Positions 11,296-22,200 of a stretch of DNA of 64,000 nucleotides are shown here, one piece after another. Each line of letters begins with the position of its first letter. Within the stretch, counting starts at the first letter, position 1. The notes beneath the pieces are model-generated. The model searched no databases, was not told the DNA's origin, and saw nothing but the letters and a program-made list of their open reading frames with translations. The stretch lies in the NCBI GenBank assembly GCA_027886175.1, contig JAJNNQ010000002.1, positions 872,001 through 936,000 of the forward strand, given 5' to 3'. This stretch comes from Phylloscopus collybita. Its lineage: Eukaryota; Chordata; Aves; Passeriformes; Phylloscopidae. Position numbers and translations under genes: made by a program.

Positions 11296-12079
11296 GGAAT
11301 CCTGGCTGGAAAAGTGTCCTGAATGACAGGACACAGCATTAAGAGTTTCTGAGGTGGCAGCTTTACTTTGGGGTTTCAGAGCACTCTGCTGATGGACAGG
11401 AAATATTTCAGCTGAGCTTTAAAAATCCAGGTTTTCTGTCAGTGGTCATTAAAAGCAGGAGGATTCATGCCACAAGAAGCAGCAGCGTGGTGCCCTGGTG
11501 ATGGTCAGAGAGCTTTGCCTGGTGGAGCTCTGTGAAACTGCACACAGCTCTCCAAATGGGATGTTCTAATGCTCCCACTTCTTGTTTTAATGTTCCCACC
11601 TTTTGTTTTAATGCTCCCACCTTTTGTCTTTGCACTCAGAGAGAATCTCCCCTCCAGAAAACAGCTCCAGCAGTGTCTGATGGGCTGGGGGTAGGATCAG
11701 ACCATGAAATTTACTCTGGAATTGCTGCACTGCCCACCCTAGAGACCAGACTGGTCCCAGAGACCAGACAAACTCATCACATCCTACAGGATGGTAAATC
11801 AAGCAATCAGCTGCCTCCAGCCCACAGCCACCAAATGGGAGAGGCTGTGGGAGGTTCAGGTGGATCCCCAAATGAGGGCCTTTCTAATCCCCACAGCAGC
11901 TCCAGGATTCCAGCAAACATCCTTGTGCATGAGTTTTGGGGATGCCAGGATATCTATGAGGACTTGATCCCATCAAATATTTTGATGGGTTATCCCATAG
12001 CCCTGCCATGAAGACCTTGAGGAGTGGCTGGTGTCCTTTTGGGGATGCCCAAAGACAGGGGTCAGTGGTGGTTGTCCAT

Positions 12080-12097
12080 CCCCCCCCCCCCCCCCCC
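12080..12097. repeat. Poly(C) run
   Basis: Eighteen consecutive C. Confidence 0.95.
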
Positions 12098-12590
12098 ACC
12101 CACGTGGACCTGAGCCCCACAAGATCAGGACACCTGATGGAGCTACACCACCACATTAACTCCAACATTGAAACACCAAAAACCCAAAACTGGAGAAGGT
12201 GGAGGGAGGCACCAACCATCTGTGGCACCAACCATCAGTCTTGAGCTGCACAAGTCCCTGAACCCTGGGCTCAAACACTGACATTGTTCCTCACTCTGAT
12301 GCCTTAAGTTTCAGCTCCCACATATTCCAGGTTCTGTGCTGCCCAGGGGTGCAGCTCCCAGCCTCACATCCAGGGTCACTCAGCTCTGCACACAGCAGGG
12401 ACACAAAACAAATCCTGCTCCTGCTGCACACCAAGCACAGCTGGGACAAGTTTCCAGGCCCAAAAGCACAAACAGCGGGGGCTGGAGGGAGAAAACAAGA
12501 AGGGTGGGACTGCATCAGCTGGAGCTGGGATTGGACAATTCAACCCCAAAGTGCAAATGGACCAGAACTGATCAAAGTGTGAGACCTCGT

Positions 12591-12657
12591 GACCATTTTG
12601 TCCATTTTGTGACCATTTTGTGTCCATTTTGTGTCCATTTTGTGTCCATTTTGTGTC
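12591..12657. repeat. 11-bp tandem repeat
   Basis: Six to seven units of CCATTTTGTGT with GACCATTTTGT variants at the 5' side. Confidence 0.9.
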
Positions 12658-13316
12658 TACCTTGGGTGCAGCCCTGGCCAGGCTCTTGTCCTGTCAAAGG
12701 TGTGTCCTTAAAGGCCTTTCAATAAATCTCTGCTTTATTCTCCAGCTCTGCCAGTCCCTGTTCCAGCTCAGCCTTCCCAAGGCATCGACTCCTAAAACAC
12801 AAGCTTGGAACGTTCAGGACCTGCTGCAGTTTGCCTCAGCATCTCCCCATACTGGTGAATTCAGCTCATCGTCACCTTTGAGGTGAGGTCTGGCTGTCCA
12901 AAAAGGAGATGGCTGCTCAGGGCTGTGTTTCTACAGCTGCAGATCCCCCAGATGCTGCCAGCTGTGGTTCTGGCTGATGGTGACCTCTTTGCATCTGAAG
13001 TTCTCAGGGGAGAAGATGCAGCCAGCGAGTTGACCACAGATGTTTGAGTGACAGGGTAGGCTGAACAGGTCACAGGGTGTTTTTCAGGCAAAACATGCAG
13101 CTAGAGTACATTTTCCAACCTAAATACTGAGTAAGTTAAGTGCTTGGGGTCAAAATGATGTGGGAGACACGGCCAATCCATGCCTGTGCTCCCAGGGGAA
13201 TCCCACCAGCTGAGTGTGGTCATTTCCCCTGGTGATGGAGCCTGCTGGAGGTGATGTCTGGAGCAGGATGGGTGAGTCCCTCCTCTCCATCTCCATTGAC
13301 ACCTGAGGGTGGGGAA

Positions 13317-13460
13317 GGCCTGGAAGAGACTTCCCAGAGAAGCTGTGGCTGCCCCTGGAACCCTGGAAGTGTCCAAGGCCAGGCTGGACATTGGGGCTTG
13401 GAACAACCTGGGACAGTGAAAGTGTCCTTGCTCATGGCAGGGGGTGGAATGAGGAATATT
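13317..13460 (+). mobile_element. CR1 LINE, 5' part, split by a nested insertion
   Basis: AGAAGCTGTGGCTGCCCCTG to GGCAGGGGGTGGAATGAGG matches a forward CR1, then stops. The missing end (TTCAAGTCCCTTCCAACC to ATTCTGTGATTCC) reappears at 14210-14262. Confidence 0.85.
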
Positions 13461-14209
13461 TCACAGAATCACAGAATCATAGAATTTCTAGGTTGGAAGA
13501 GACCCCTAAGATCATTGAGTCCAACCCAGCCCTAACACCTCAACTAGACCACGGCACCCAGTACCACATCCACTTTCTTTAAGCACATCCAGGGATGGTG
13601 ACTCCACCACCTCCCTGGGCAGGCCATTCCAATACTTTATCACTCTTTCCATGAAAAACCTTTTCCTAATATCCAACCCATATTTCCCTTGGTGCAGCCT
13701 GTGGCTGTGTCCTCTCCTGTCAGTGCTGCCTGGAGACAGAGACCAACCCCAGCTGCCCACAGCCACCTCTCAGGGAGCTGTGGAGAGTGATGAGGTCATC
13801 CCTGAGTCTCCTTTTCTCCAGGCTGAGCAACCCCAGCTCCCTCAGCCCTTCCTCACAGGGTTTGTGCTCCAAGCCCCTCAGCAGCCTCGCTGCCTCCTCT
13901 GGACGGGATTGAGCATCTCAATGTCCATCCTGAGCTGAGGGGCCAGAGCTGGACACTGCACTCAATGTCCATCCTGAGCTGAGACACCCAGAGCTGGACA
14001 CTGCACCCAATGTCCATCCTGAACTGAGACACCCAGAGCTGGACCCTGCACCCAATGTCCATCCTGGGACACCCAGAGCTGGACACTGCACTCAGTGTCC
14101 ATCCTGAACTGAGACACCCAGAGCTGGACACTGCTCTCCAGGTGTGGCCTCACCAGAGCCAAGTAGAGGGGAAGAATGACCTCCCTGCTCCTGCTGCCCA
14201 CACCATTCC
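13461..14209 (-). mobile_element. CR1 LINE inserted into another CR1
   Basis: Reverse copy starting TCACAGAATCACAGAATC, with GTTGGAAGAGACCCCTAAGA, CACATCCAGGGATGGTGACT and CTCCAAGCCCCTCAGCAGCC. It reaches further upstream in the CR1 than the other copies (about 750 bp) and contains a local 44-bp tandem amplification. Confidence 0.88.
13919..14130. repeat. 44-bp tandem amplification inside CR1
   Basis: Five units of AATGTCCATCCTGAGCTGAG plus CCAGAGCTGGACACTGCAC; the fourth is shortened. A normal CR1 has one such segment. Confidence 0.9.
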
Positions 14210-14262
14210 TGACACATTTCAAGTCCCTTCCAACCCAACCCATTCTGTGATTCCTATGACAG
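14210..14262 (+). mobile_element. CR1 LINE, 3' part of the split copy
   Basis: TTTCAAGTCCCTTCCAACCC and CATTCTGTGATTCC complete the forward CR1 interrupted at 13460. Confidence 0.75.
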
Positions 14263-15400
14263 CACAAAAATCAACTTTTCCTGTCCAAGCCACCTTCCCT
14301 GGGTACCAAAAGGCATCACCAAGGCTGCCCAAGCAGGGCATCACCCCAGCTGCTGCTGCAGCTTCCTCCCGAGGTGTCAGCAATCAGCGGTGCTGAGGTT
14401 AAACATCTCCTCACTGCCAGGTTACCCTGCACGCCACTGAGTCATGACGTGCAGCTGCTTCCAAATGAAGGAAAAAAAAAAAAAAAAAACCACACAAACG
14501 AGGCAGAGAGAGCTGAGGCAATTTTCCCAACATCCCTGGGGAGTCCGTGTTGGGAGCTGATCCGCTCCCTTCGCTCTCCAGCCCTCAGTGCCACAGCTGA
14601 GGGGCTCTCCAAGGTGCTTCTGCCCCCTAAATCAGCTCTGAGAGGAGAAACCACGGCAAAATAAGAGCTCTGGCCGCAAAATATTCTGATTTTTCTGCCT
14701 CTCCAGGCAGCTGTCTAGAGTTCTTCTTGCTTTTCTCCTCTTCCCACCTTGCTTTTTCTTCCAAGATGGTGAAATATGAGCAGCAACATTAGATCTGTCA
14801 TCTTTTTAACAGCCCAAGCCCATCTAGAGGTGACCCCAGGACCACAAATCCCAGGAATCGCCGCTATTTTTGGTAGGCAACATAGCAAATCGGTGGAGGG
14901 GTGGAGGGTGGTGTAATTTCTCAGCTCCTGTGAGTAATTGCAATTCTCACCTCAAGGTGAGAGACTCAGAGGTGAGAAATCCTCAACCTGACAGCAACCG
15001 GGAGCTCCAGGGCAGCAGAAAACGGAGCAGTGATGAGCTCCTGGTGTCCTTCAGCCCCTCCCATCCTTTTAGGGTTGGTGTCCACCCCCAAAGCACCCCA
15101 AAATTACATTTCCATCACCACCAGGAGGGGTTTGATGGTTGGACATCGCTGCCACCTGCTCAGGGGTCTCCGCCACCCCATCATACCAAACATTCTCATC
15201 AAGAATCTTCTCAATAAAGACAATTTGCCCACACTTGGGAGAAAAGATTATTTTGGGGGACCCTGAAGCAAAAGCAAATCCAGCCTCTGTGGTATTTTTC
15301 CCTCGGGGCAAATGCAGAAGGGAAAGCAGGGCTTGGGAAGCGCTTGGCAGCTCCAGGTGATATTTTTATAACCTCAGAAATCGCCTTGAACAAACACTTT

Positions 15401-15431
<31 letters not shown>

Positions 15432-16434
15432 CCCCTTGAAAGGGCAGCGAGAACAGGGTGTAGTTCAGCTGCAGATTTGTCATCAGAGGCTCCCAGCAGG
15501 GAGGAAAACTCTCCAGCTCCAAAGGGGCCATGCAGGAAAAGCCAAAGGGTTTTCTGGAACCCTGGGGGCACCCAGAAAATGAGCTGAGCTGCCCTGAGGG
15601 ATCCCTCCCTGTTTTATCCTTCTCCCACATGGTTTTTTATTTTTTTTTTTTGGATGCAGAAAGCAAGGGGCACTTCTGCACCCTCAGCTAAAACAGAAAC
15701 TGAGGCCTCTTTTTCTTCCTTCCACGAATGCCGTGTGAGTCACCGGGCAAAGGGTTCCAGCTGCATCACAGCAGCCTCGGGGATGAATCAGATGGACCCT
15801 GAGCTCAGTGTCCACTCGGCTCTCCAGGGGATGATAATGATGAAATCAGACCTCACTGGTGATGTGTCACGGATGGCAAGAATGAAATCACCTCTTCTGA
15901 CCTGCTCTGCACCTCCACCAGCTGGATTTTTTTACCCCGATGGGGTGGTGGGGTTGAGCTTCTTTCGCCCCTGAGTGAGCTAAAACGAGGAGTTGCTCTG
16001 GGTTAAAAATAAAGAAAGAAAAAAAAAAAAAAAAAAAGAAAAAGGAGAGAAGGGTTATTTTTAAACTCAGAGCAGCCCTGATCTGGTTCACCGCCCGGGC
16101 ATGGAGACAGGGCTGTGAAACAAGGGCTGCTCAGCTCAGCTGAGGCCAGCAGGGGATTTGGGGATGGGGAGGATTTCCTTTAACGAGGTTTTGGTGTTGG
16201 TTTGGAAGCAGCTTCCTCCTAATCACGGACACACAGAGCCTCCCAGCTCAGCTCCTGCCCCAGGGCTCCCCCAAAATATCCAGTAAGGACAGAGGCAGAT
16301 ACTCCCCAGAAGCCCTGAGCCAGTGCAAAGTCTCCTTATTCTCTTTAAATCTCACTTGGTATTTTTGGTTCAGCTCAGTCTCAAACCAGGTCCTGGAGGC
16401 TGCTGTGCCCCAAGCAGGTCACAAAGCCAGGGCT
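14263..16434. other. Intergenic sequence with homopolymers
   Basis: Poly(A) at 14470-14489 and 16017-16036 and poly(T) at 15403-15431. Otherwise unique, with no gene recognised. Confidence 0.35.
15403..15431. repeat. Poly(T) run
   Basis: Twenty-nine consecutive T. Confidence 0.95.
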
Positions 16435-16439
16435 GCACC

Positions 16440-17194
16440 TGTCTTGGGTTATGGAACCAAAAATGTGTATTCTATTTCATTTGCTGAAAGCAGTTGGAGA
16501 ATTGTTCTTCTTTACTCTGGGAGGAGGGGGGTGGATGCCTTCTGATAATGGGCCAACTGTCAAAACTCGGTGGGGCAGTGTTTCTTATCTCTGTCACCAT
16601 GGTCCTCCCTCCAAGGAGATATTTTCTGCTAATGGACCATTAACACATCCCCAAAAATAGACTATCCACATTCCATCATCCTATTATGAGATGCTTCACC
16701 CAGTGGGGGGAGCCAACCATTCCTACCTGGATAAAAACTGAGACCCAGGAACACAGAAAGCATCCAGCCTTACCTGATTCCTGGAGAAAGACTGGATCCC
16801 TTCTCACCACCACTGGACTCTTGTTCTACAGGATCATCTCTACTCCACCAGAACCACCTCTGCCACTCCAGGAGGACTCACTTTTGGACTGCTCCCAACC
16901 CCCTGACCAACAGGGTGTCAGGTTGTAGCTCTGACTCTGTCAGGGTTTTCCAGGATTGTTGTTTGTTTGCTGGTGTGGTTGGGTGGTTTTAGAAAAAAAC
17001 TTTTGTTTTTTTTTCTACTACATTTGTATTATTAATATTCCCAGTAAAAAACTGTTATTCCTATTCCCAAATCTTTGCCTGAAAGCCCTTGATTGCAAAT
17101 TTATAATTTGGTGGGGGGTGAGGGGTTTACACTCCTCATTCTAAGGGAAACTCCAGCTTTCCCTGGCAGATCCCTGTCTTTCCAAACCAAGACA
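16440..17194 (+). mobile_element. Solo LTR, 755 bp, ERVL-like, with 5-bp target duplication
   Basis: Begins TGTCTTGG and ends CCAAGACA, a perfect 8-bp terminal inverted repeat, and is flanked by GCACC on both sides (16435-16439 and 17195-17199). A TATA-like GATAAAAAC lies at about 16730 and an AGTAAA signal near 17043. The 5-bp duplication fits ERVL-type integration. The text resembles an LTR common in songbird genomes as I remember it, which supports a passerine source. No viral genes are present. Confidence 0.85.
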
Positions 17195-17339
17195 GCACCG
17201 AAGGGACAGGGACATCTGTGATCCCAGTGGTAGCTGTGGGCATCGAGGTGGGCAACAATCTGTCCCCTGGAACAGCTTTCCTCTTCCTGAAACCCACCCC
17301 ATTTCAGCCAGGTCAGCTTCCACAGTGCAGGAAAACGGG

Positions 17340-18010
17340 ATTAATTTGATTTCTCAGCGTGCCACTTTCACAGCCCATCAGTGCTGCTGCTGCTGAGTGA
17401 CCGTCTGGAGAGATTTAATGCAATTTAGGTGTTTTTCTTAAGCGAAATAATAATAATAATTTATGCCTGCTCTGCAGGGGGGTGGTGCCTCCCTGGAAGA
17501 AGCACAGGGATGATCTTGCCTCCTGCCCAGGCTCCCTCCTGGCATTTCTCAGCCCTGTTGCTGCCATCTCTCTTGCGTGTGACCCAATTTTTTTTTTAGG
17601 AAAAGAGGCTTTTGGGCTCACGCCCATCTGCCTGTCTGCCTTCTCTGAGTAATGCTGGGTGATTTCAGCTCCATTTGACAGGGGCTGGAGGCCTTTGAGA
17701 TACTCATTTCCCATGAGCATCAGGGGGAAATCTGGAAATAAGCAGTTCTGGTGGCTTCCTGCTGTGTTTCAAAACTTCTCGTCCTGTCTTTAACAGAGGA
17801 AGTATTTAGCCTGGGACAGCACATGACCTCGATTTATCTCAAAAGTTAACCCAAAACAGAAAGCAGATAAGCCCGAATTTATCGTGCGCAGTTGTTTCTG
17901 CACCGACCTCTTGAGCTTTGGAACCATGAGAATTATTCCCATTCCACGTGGAGATACTGCTGTGCTGACCTGTTCCCTCTATCCCCTGTAAGGTAAAATG
18001 GATTAACTTA
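17340..18010. promoter_or_regulatory. Candidate conserved noncoding region upstream of ARF1
   Basis: Unique sequence with an (AAT)n run at 17448-17462 and AT-rich words such as AGATTTAATGCAATTTAGG, GATTTATCTCAAAAGTTAAC and CCCGAATTTATCGTG. No repeat similarity. Regulatory role inferred from position about 1 kb before the CpG island. Confidence 0.25.
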
Positions 18011-18143
18011 AGTTTAAATGATGGAAGTTAATTGCTTAGGTAAAAAACATGAAAGGAATTTTCCCTGCATTGGGGAAACCGAGGCACAGAGAGGCTGGAG
18101 CAGCACCCAAGGTGTGAGAGCTCAGAGTGGATCACTGGCTGCT

Positions 18144-18660
18144 TTGGGAATGGGGAACGGTGCAGGAAAATGGGAAAGATTGGTGCAGAGAAGATGAAGG
18201 AATGGTGCAGGGAAAGGGGAATGATGTAGAGGAAGGGGGAACAGTGCAGGAAAATGGGAAGGGTTGGTGCAGAGAAGATGAAGGAACGGTGCAGGGAAAG
18301 GGGAATGATGCAGGGAAAGGGGGAACGATGAAGGGAAGAGGGGAGGATTGGTGCAGAGAGGATGAGGGAGCAGTGCAGGCAAAGGGGAATGATGTAGACC
18401 ATGGCGAATGATGCAGGGAAAGGGGGAACAGGGCAGGGAAGAGGGAAGGATTGGTATACAGAAGGTGAAGAAACGCTGCAGGGAAAGGGGAACGGGGCAG
18501 GGAAGAGGGAATGGGGCAGGGAACGGGGGAGTGGTGCAGGGAAGAGGGAGGAATAGTGCAAGGAAAGGGAAGGAATGGTGTAGAGAAGGTGAAGGATCGC
18601 TCCAGGGGAAGGAGAACGATGCAGGGGAAGGGGAGGCCACAGAGCAGTGAAAGGGGAGCT
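18144..18660. repeat. Polypurine minisatellite next to the ARF1 promoter
   Basis: About 0.5 kb nearly all A and G on the plus strand, built from variants of GGTGCAGGGAAAGGGGAATGA and TTGGTGCAGAGAAGATGAAGG, with irregular units of about 20-65 bp. It ends about 30 bp before the CpG island. Long frames exist on both strands because stops are rare in the units. Confidence 0.9.
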
Positions 18661-18689
18661 GTGCAGGAAGGGCAGGCACGGTCCCGCCG

Positions 18690-19280
18690 AGCTCCATTCC
18701 CGCAATCCCGGGGGATCCCGGCCCCGCGCCCCCCGCGCTCCGCGTCCGCTCCAGCGCGGCCGGGTGGGCGTGGCCTGCGAGATGGCCACGCCCCCCGCGC
18801 CTTCCCCGCGCCTCTGCTCCCGCCGTGGCCACGCCCACTCGCTCCAGGCCACGCCCCCGTCCTCCTAGAGCCCTCTCCCGCTGTAGCCACGCCCACTGCG
18901 TCTCTACGCCACGCCCCGAACATCCCGGCCCTGCGGCAGCCCGCTTTGGCCACGCCCCCTGGGCGCAGGCCACGCCCCCAGCTCCCTCCTCGCTTCCCCG
19001 TGGTGCCTCGCGCGGGGCGGGCACTGACGTGGCCGCATCGCGCCGCCATCTTGTGCTCCAGGGCGGATCGCGGCCGGGGCGAGCGGGCTCCGAGCGGGAC
19101 CCTCCGAGCGCAGCCAGACCCACGGCCCGCGGCTCCCGACGACGCCGGTGGGTTTGCCGACACCTTCTCCTTCCCTCCTTTCGAGCCTTTTTCCCCACCT
19201 CGGCCGCTGCGCCGCGCGCCCGCCCGCATCCCGCGGCCTTGGCGCTCAGGGGAGGCGGCGGCGGGCGCTGAGGAAGCGGG
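18690..19280 (+). promoter_or_regulatory. ARF1: ARF1 CpG-island promoter with CCACGCCC box cluster
   Basis: Very CpG-rich, GC-rich block starting directly after a purine minisatellite. It holds eight copies of CCACGCCC on either strand, at 18766 (reverse), 18786, 18829, 18849, 18887, 18909, 18950 and 18970, which is the type of site bound by KLF/SP zinc fingers. It also has a TGACGTGG element at 19025 and a YY1-like CGCCATCTTG at 19044, a motif often found at transcription start sites. There is no TATA box, as expected for a housekeeping gene. Assignment to ARF1 rests on strand, synteny and the donor-like site at 19148; transcript data are not available. Confidence 0.8.
19041..19147 (+). other. 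ARF1: Probable noncoding exon 1 of ARF1
   Basis: GC-rich stretch from the YY1-like CGCCATCTTG to a donor-like CCG|GTGGGT at 19147/19148. ARF1 in other vertebrates has a noncoding first exon followed by a long intron, and this is the only CpG island between the upstream repeats and the coding exons. The 5' end is approximate and the donor is inferred. Other GT dinucleotides nearby could be used instead. Confidence 0.5.
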
Positions 19281-22200
19281 GCCGGGCTGTTCTTGCCTCC
19301 TCTTTCCTTCTCGTTCCTTTTAATTCTTTCTCACTTCATCTTATCACTACTCATTCTTTTTCCCCCGCAGAACCAGAGGCGGCCTCCGGGAGCGGCGCTG
19401 CCCCATCCTTCCCCCCCCACCACGTCCGTGGGGTGGAGGGGGGGGGGTCGGGCCTTTCGCTTCCCTGCTCGTGGGTGGGATGGGGTGGGAAGGGGTGGGA
19501 TAGGCAGGGGTGGGAAAGGGAAATCGCTCCAGCTCGCCAGCAGCTGCAGAAGGCCCCGCTCCGCTCCCTCTAGCGATGGGATTAGACGGGATGGGCTTGT
19601 CCTCCCTTCCCCAAACTCGCTCATTCCGGCCTCTGCCCCGCCCGTGGACGGCTCCGAGGAAGGAGAGGCATTTCCTCCTTCTCCTCTCCCCCCCGAAAAC
19701 CCTCGTCTGGTGGGGGAAACGAGGCCAGGATGAGCCTCGTGCGGCAAAGAGGTTGTTTCTCCGTAAGCCCTTGGCTGCTGAGTTGGTATTTTTTGCTGGG
19801 CTAGAGGAGTTGAGCTTTATCCAGGAGCAAACAACTCTTGTTTGCCATCCATCGGCTTGGGTTTGGTGGTGTGGGAGATCAGCTTTCCTTGGCGGAGCAG
19901 CTCCCGGTGGGAGGATATTATATTCTGTCTGAAAATACTCCATCCTGCCTCTGTGAGAGGTGAACGTGATACTTGGGGGCTGATAAACCTCGGTGTGATT
20001 GATGAAGTGATAGCCCGGCTCTGCCCCAGCAGAGCGAGACCAAAACTCTGCCGGGCCATAAAAATGCCCCAAATGTTGTTATGTTTGACATTGACCTTGT
20101 GGCTTTGCCGCTCTGCTCCTGCCAAAGCAAATTCCACAGGTTGATTGGAGTCCTGACCAGAGGTCTGGTGTTGAAATTGTAGCTTTGTCAATAAACAAAA
20201 TTCCAGGTATTTATTTGATACTTCGAGCTTTGTCTTGCGAGGCCTGCAGCACCCCTTCGCAGGGTATTCCATTAACCTTATTTTGCAGGCGGAGAAACCG
20301 AGGCAAAGTGGATTTTTCCAAGGTCATTCAGCAATATCTTTATTGCTATTTTTGCTGCTGATTTGGAGCGCTTCTGGGGGGGAAAAAAAGAGAAGGGTGG
20401 CTGAAGTGGAGGATTGCTCTTTTGCTTTTATTCGTGGGGTTTATAATGGAATAAAATAGTGCAGTCTTGATACAGGGATTCTGTGAAAGGAAAGGTTTTG
20501 GGGTTGGTTTGATGCTGCTGATTTTCTGTGCTATGAACGTGTCCGCAGTGCTGGAGAGCCCTGTTGGGCTGCTTTCCCTGTTGGAATAATTGCATTGGGT
20601 GAAAGGGTGAGGAAACTCACCTCGGTTGAACCTCCACAACTCAAACTCTTGCTTTTGCCAAGTTTGATGGTGCTTCCTGTGGTGGAGCATCAGGAATTAA
20701 AATGGCTCGAGCAGAGCCTGAGCCCTCCCCTCAGAACAGCTTTGTGTTTGTGATGCAAGTCCTGTTAAAAGTCAAACCCCTCGGTGTAAATGGTCCGAGG
20801 ATCTCGGATTGGTTTCTCTGAACGTTTCCGAGGTTGTGAAATAGTTGGAATGTGGAAGGGCCTGGCAGGAGCTGAGCACCGAGTTCCCTGTGAGTGTTAG
20901 TCATGCTGACCAAGTGGGGGGGAGGACCGGGCACAGCTTTTCAAGGCAAACCAAGCGTGTGTGGGAGTAGGGGCTGGATCCTGCTCTTGGGAATTCACCA
21001 AAGTGTGCTGTGCTCCAGCTGCTTCGAGCAGGAGCATTTATACAGATAATTATCAGCTAAGCCATTGGTGGAAGGAGGAAAAGCTCAGAACCCAGGGTTC
21101 CAGCTGAAATGGCAGTGGTGAAGTTTAAAGAACCACCTTTACACATCCCAGAGGCTTTTATTTCTAAAACAACCTCTTCTTTTTAGAGATGGGCTTTCGA
21201 GCAAGAATTCTTACGGATTTCAACAGCCTTCCCAAGCATCCAGCTTGCTTTACAGTGGATAAATCTGGTGAACGTGAGCTAACTTTATCTGAAAAGGAAT
21301 AGTTCTGGTTCTTTTTTTAGAAATCTCTTGGAAGTTCTACTCCTGGAATGCTACAGAGCCCGTGTTAGAGCTGACACCATGCTCAGCCATTCCCTTTCTT
21401 TAACTGATGAGTAAAGATGTTCAGAATCAGCTTCCTACTACAGCAGCTGTTTTTTTCTGTGTAATTCAGCATATTTTTTTTTTTCTTTCTGCTTGTGAGT
21501 ATCCGATTTTATTCCTTATTTTTAACGCACGCAAACGTCTGAGGGGCTGTGGTGGAGCTTCTGCTGATGTTTCAGTTCTGATAAAACTCTGGTGTCTTAA
21601 CACAGCTCTTGTTCACCCACTGCTCTGGTACCTCACAACTCAGAGGCTCTGCCTTGACATTTCCCCTAAACCAAAAGCCAATTTCGTTGCTGGATGGAGC
21701 TCTCGTGTGAGTTCTTGCCATTTCTACTAGGAGTGTAAATGTTGACTTAGTGCCCAGTTCCTGGGAATGAATAACAGGATATTTGGCTTAAAATTGAAGA
21801 TTTTGAACACGGGAACAATTCAGCCTCAAAACCAAAAAAGAAACCCACCCCAACTGTGCACTGCTTATCTGAAAAGAATTTCTTTGTGCCCACCAGTTCT
21901 CCCAGCAGAGTACCCAGCAGAAAGTCACAGGCCATTCTTGGGGTTCACAACTGCATTATTGGCACCACAGTTATTTCCTGAGCAAGGAAGGACGTGGATG
22001 CAGCTCCCTCTGTGCTTTTTACCAGTCAGTCTATGCTTTTAATAAGATATTTTTCAGACCAGACACCTCTTTCTCCTCAGGGTTGGTTTGTGTGCTCTCG
22101 AGTTATGGTAGTGTATAAATCTTTAAAATAGTTGGAGGTTTTGTTGTGAAACAGCAGCAGTTTGCTTTCCCTGCTTGAAGGTGAGAATAAGGGAATAATT

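Larger units (their letters stand above)
11292..13316. other. Intergenic sequence, unique apart from short tandem tracts
   Basis: Contains a poly(C) run and a CCATTTTGTGT array described separately. No gene recognised. Confidence 0.35.

Noticed and set aside
18028..19323. Frames of 270-365 codons on both strands near the ARF1 promoter
   Set aside because: They run through the purine minisatellite and the CpG island, where stops are rare. Composition is low-complexity and no family is recognised.
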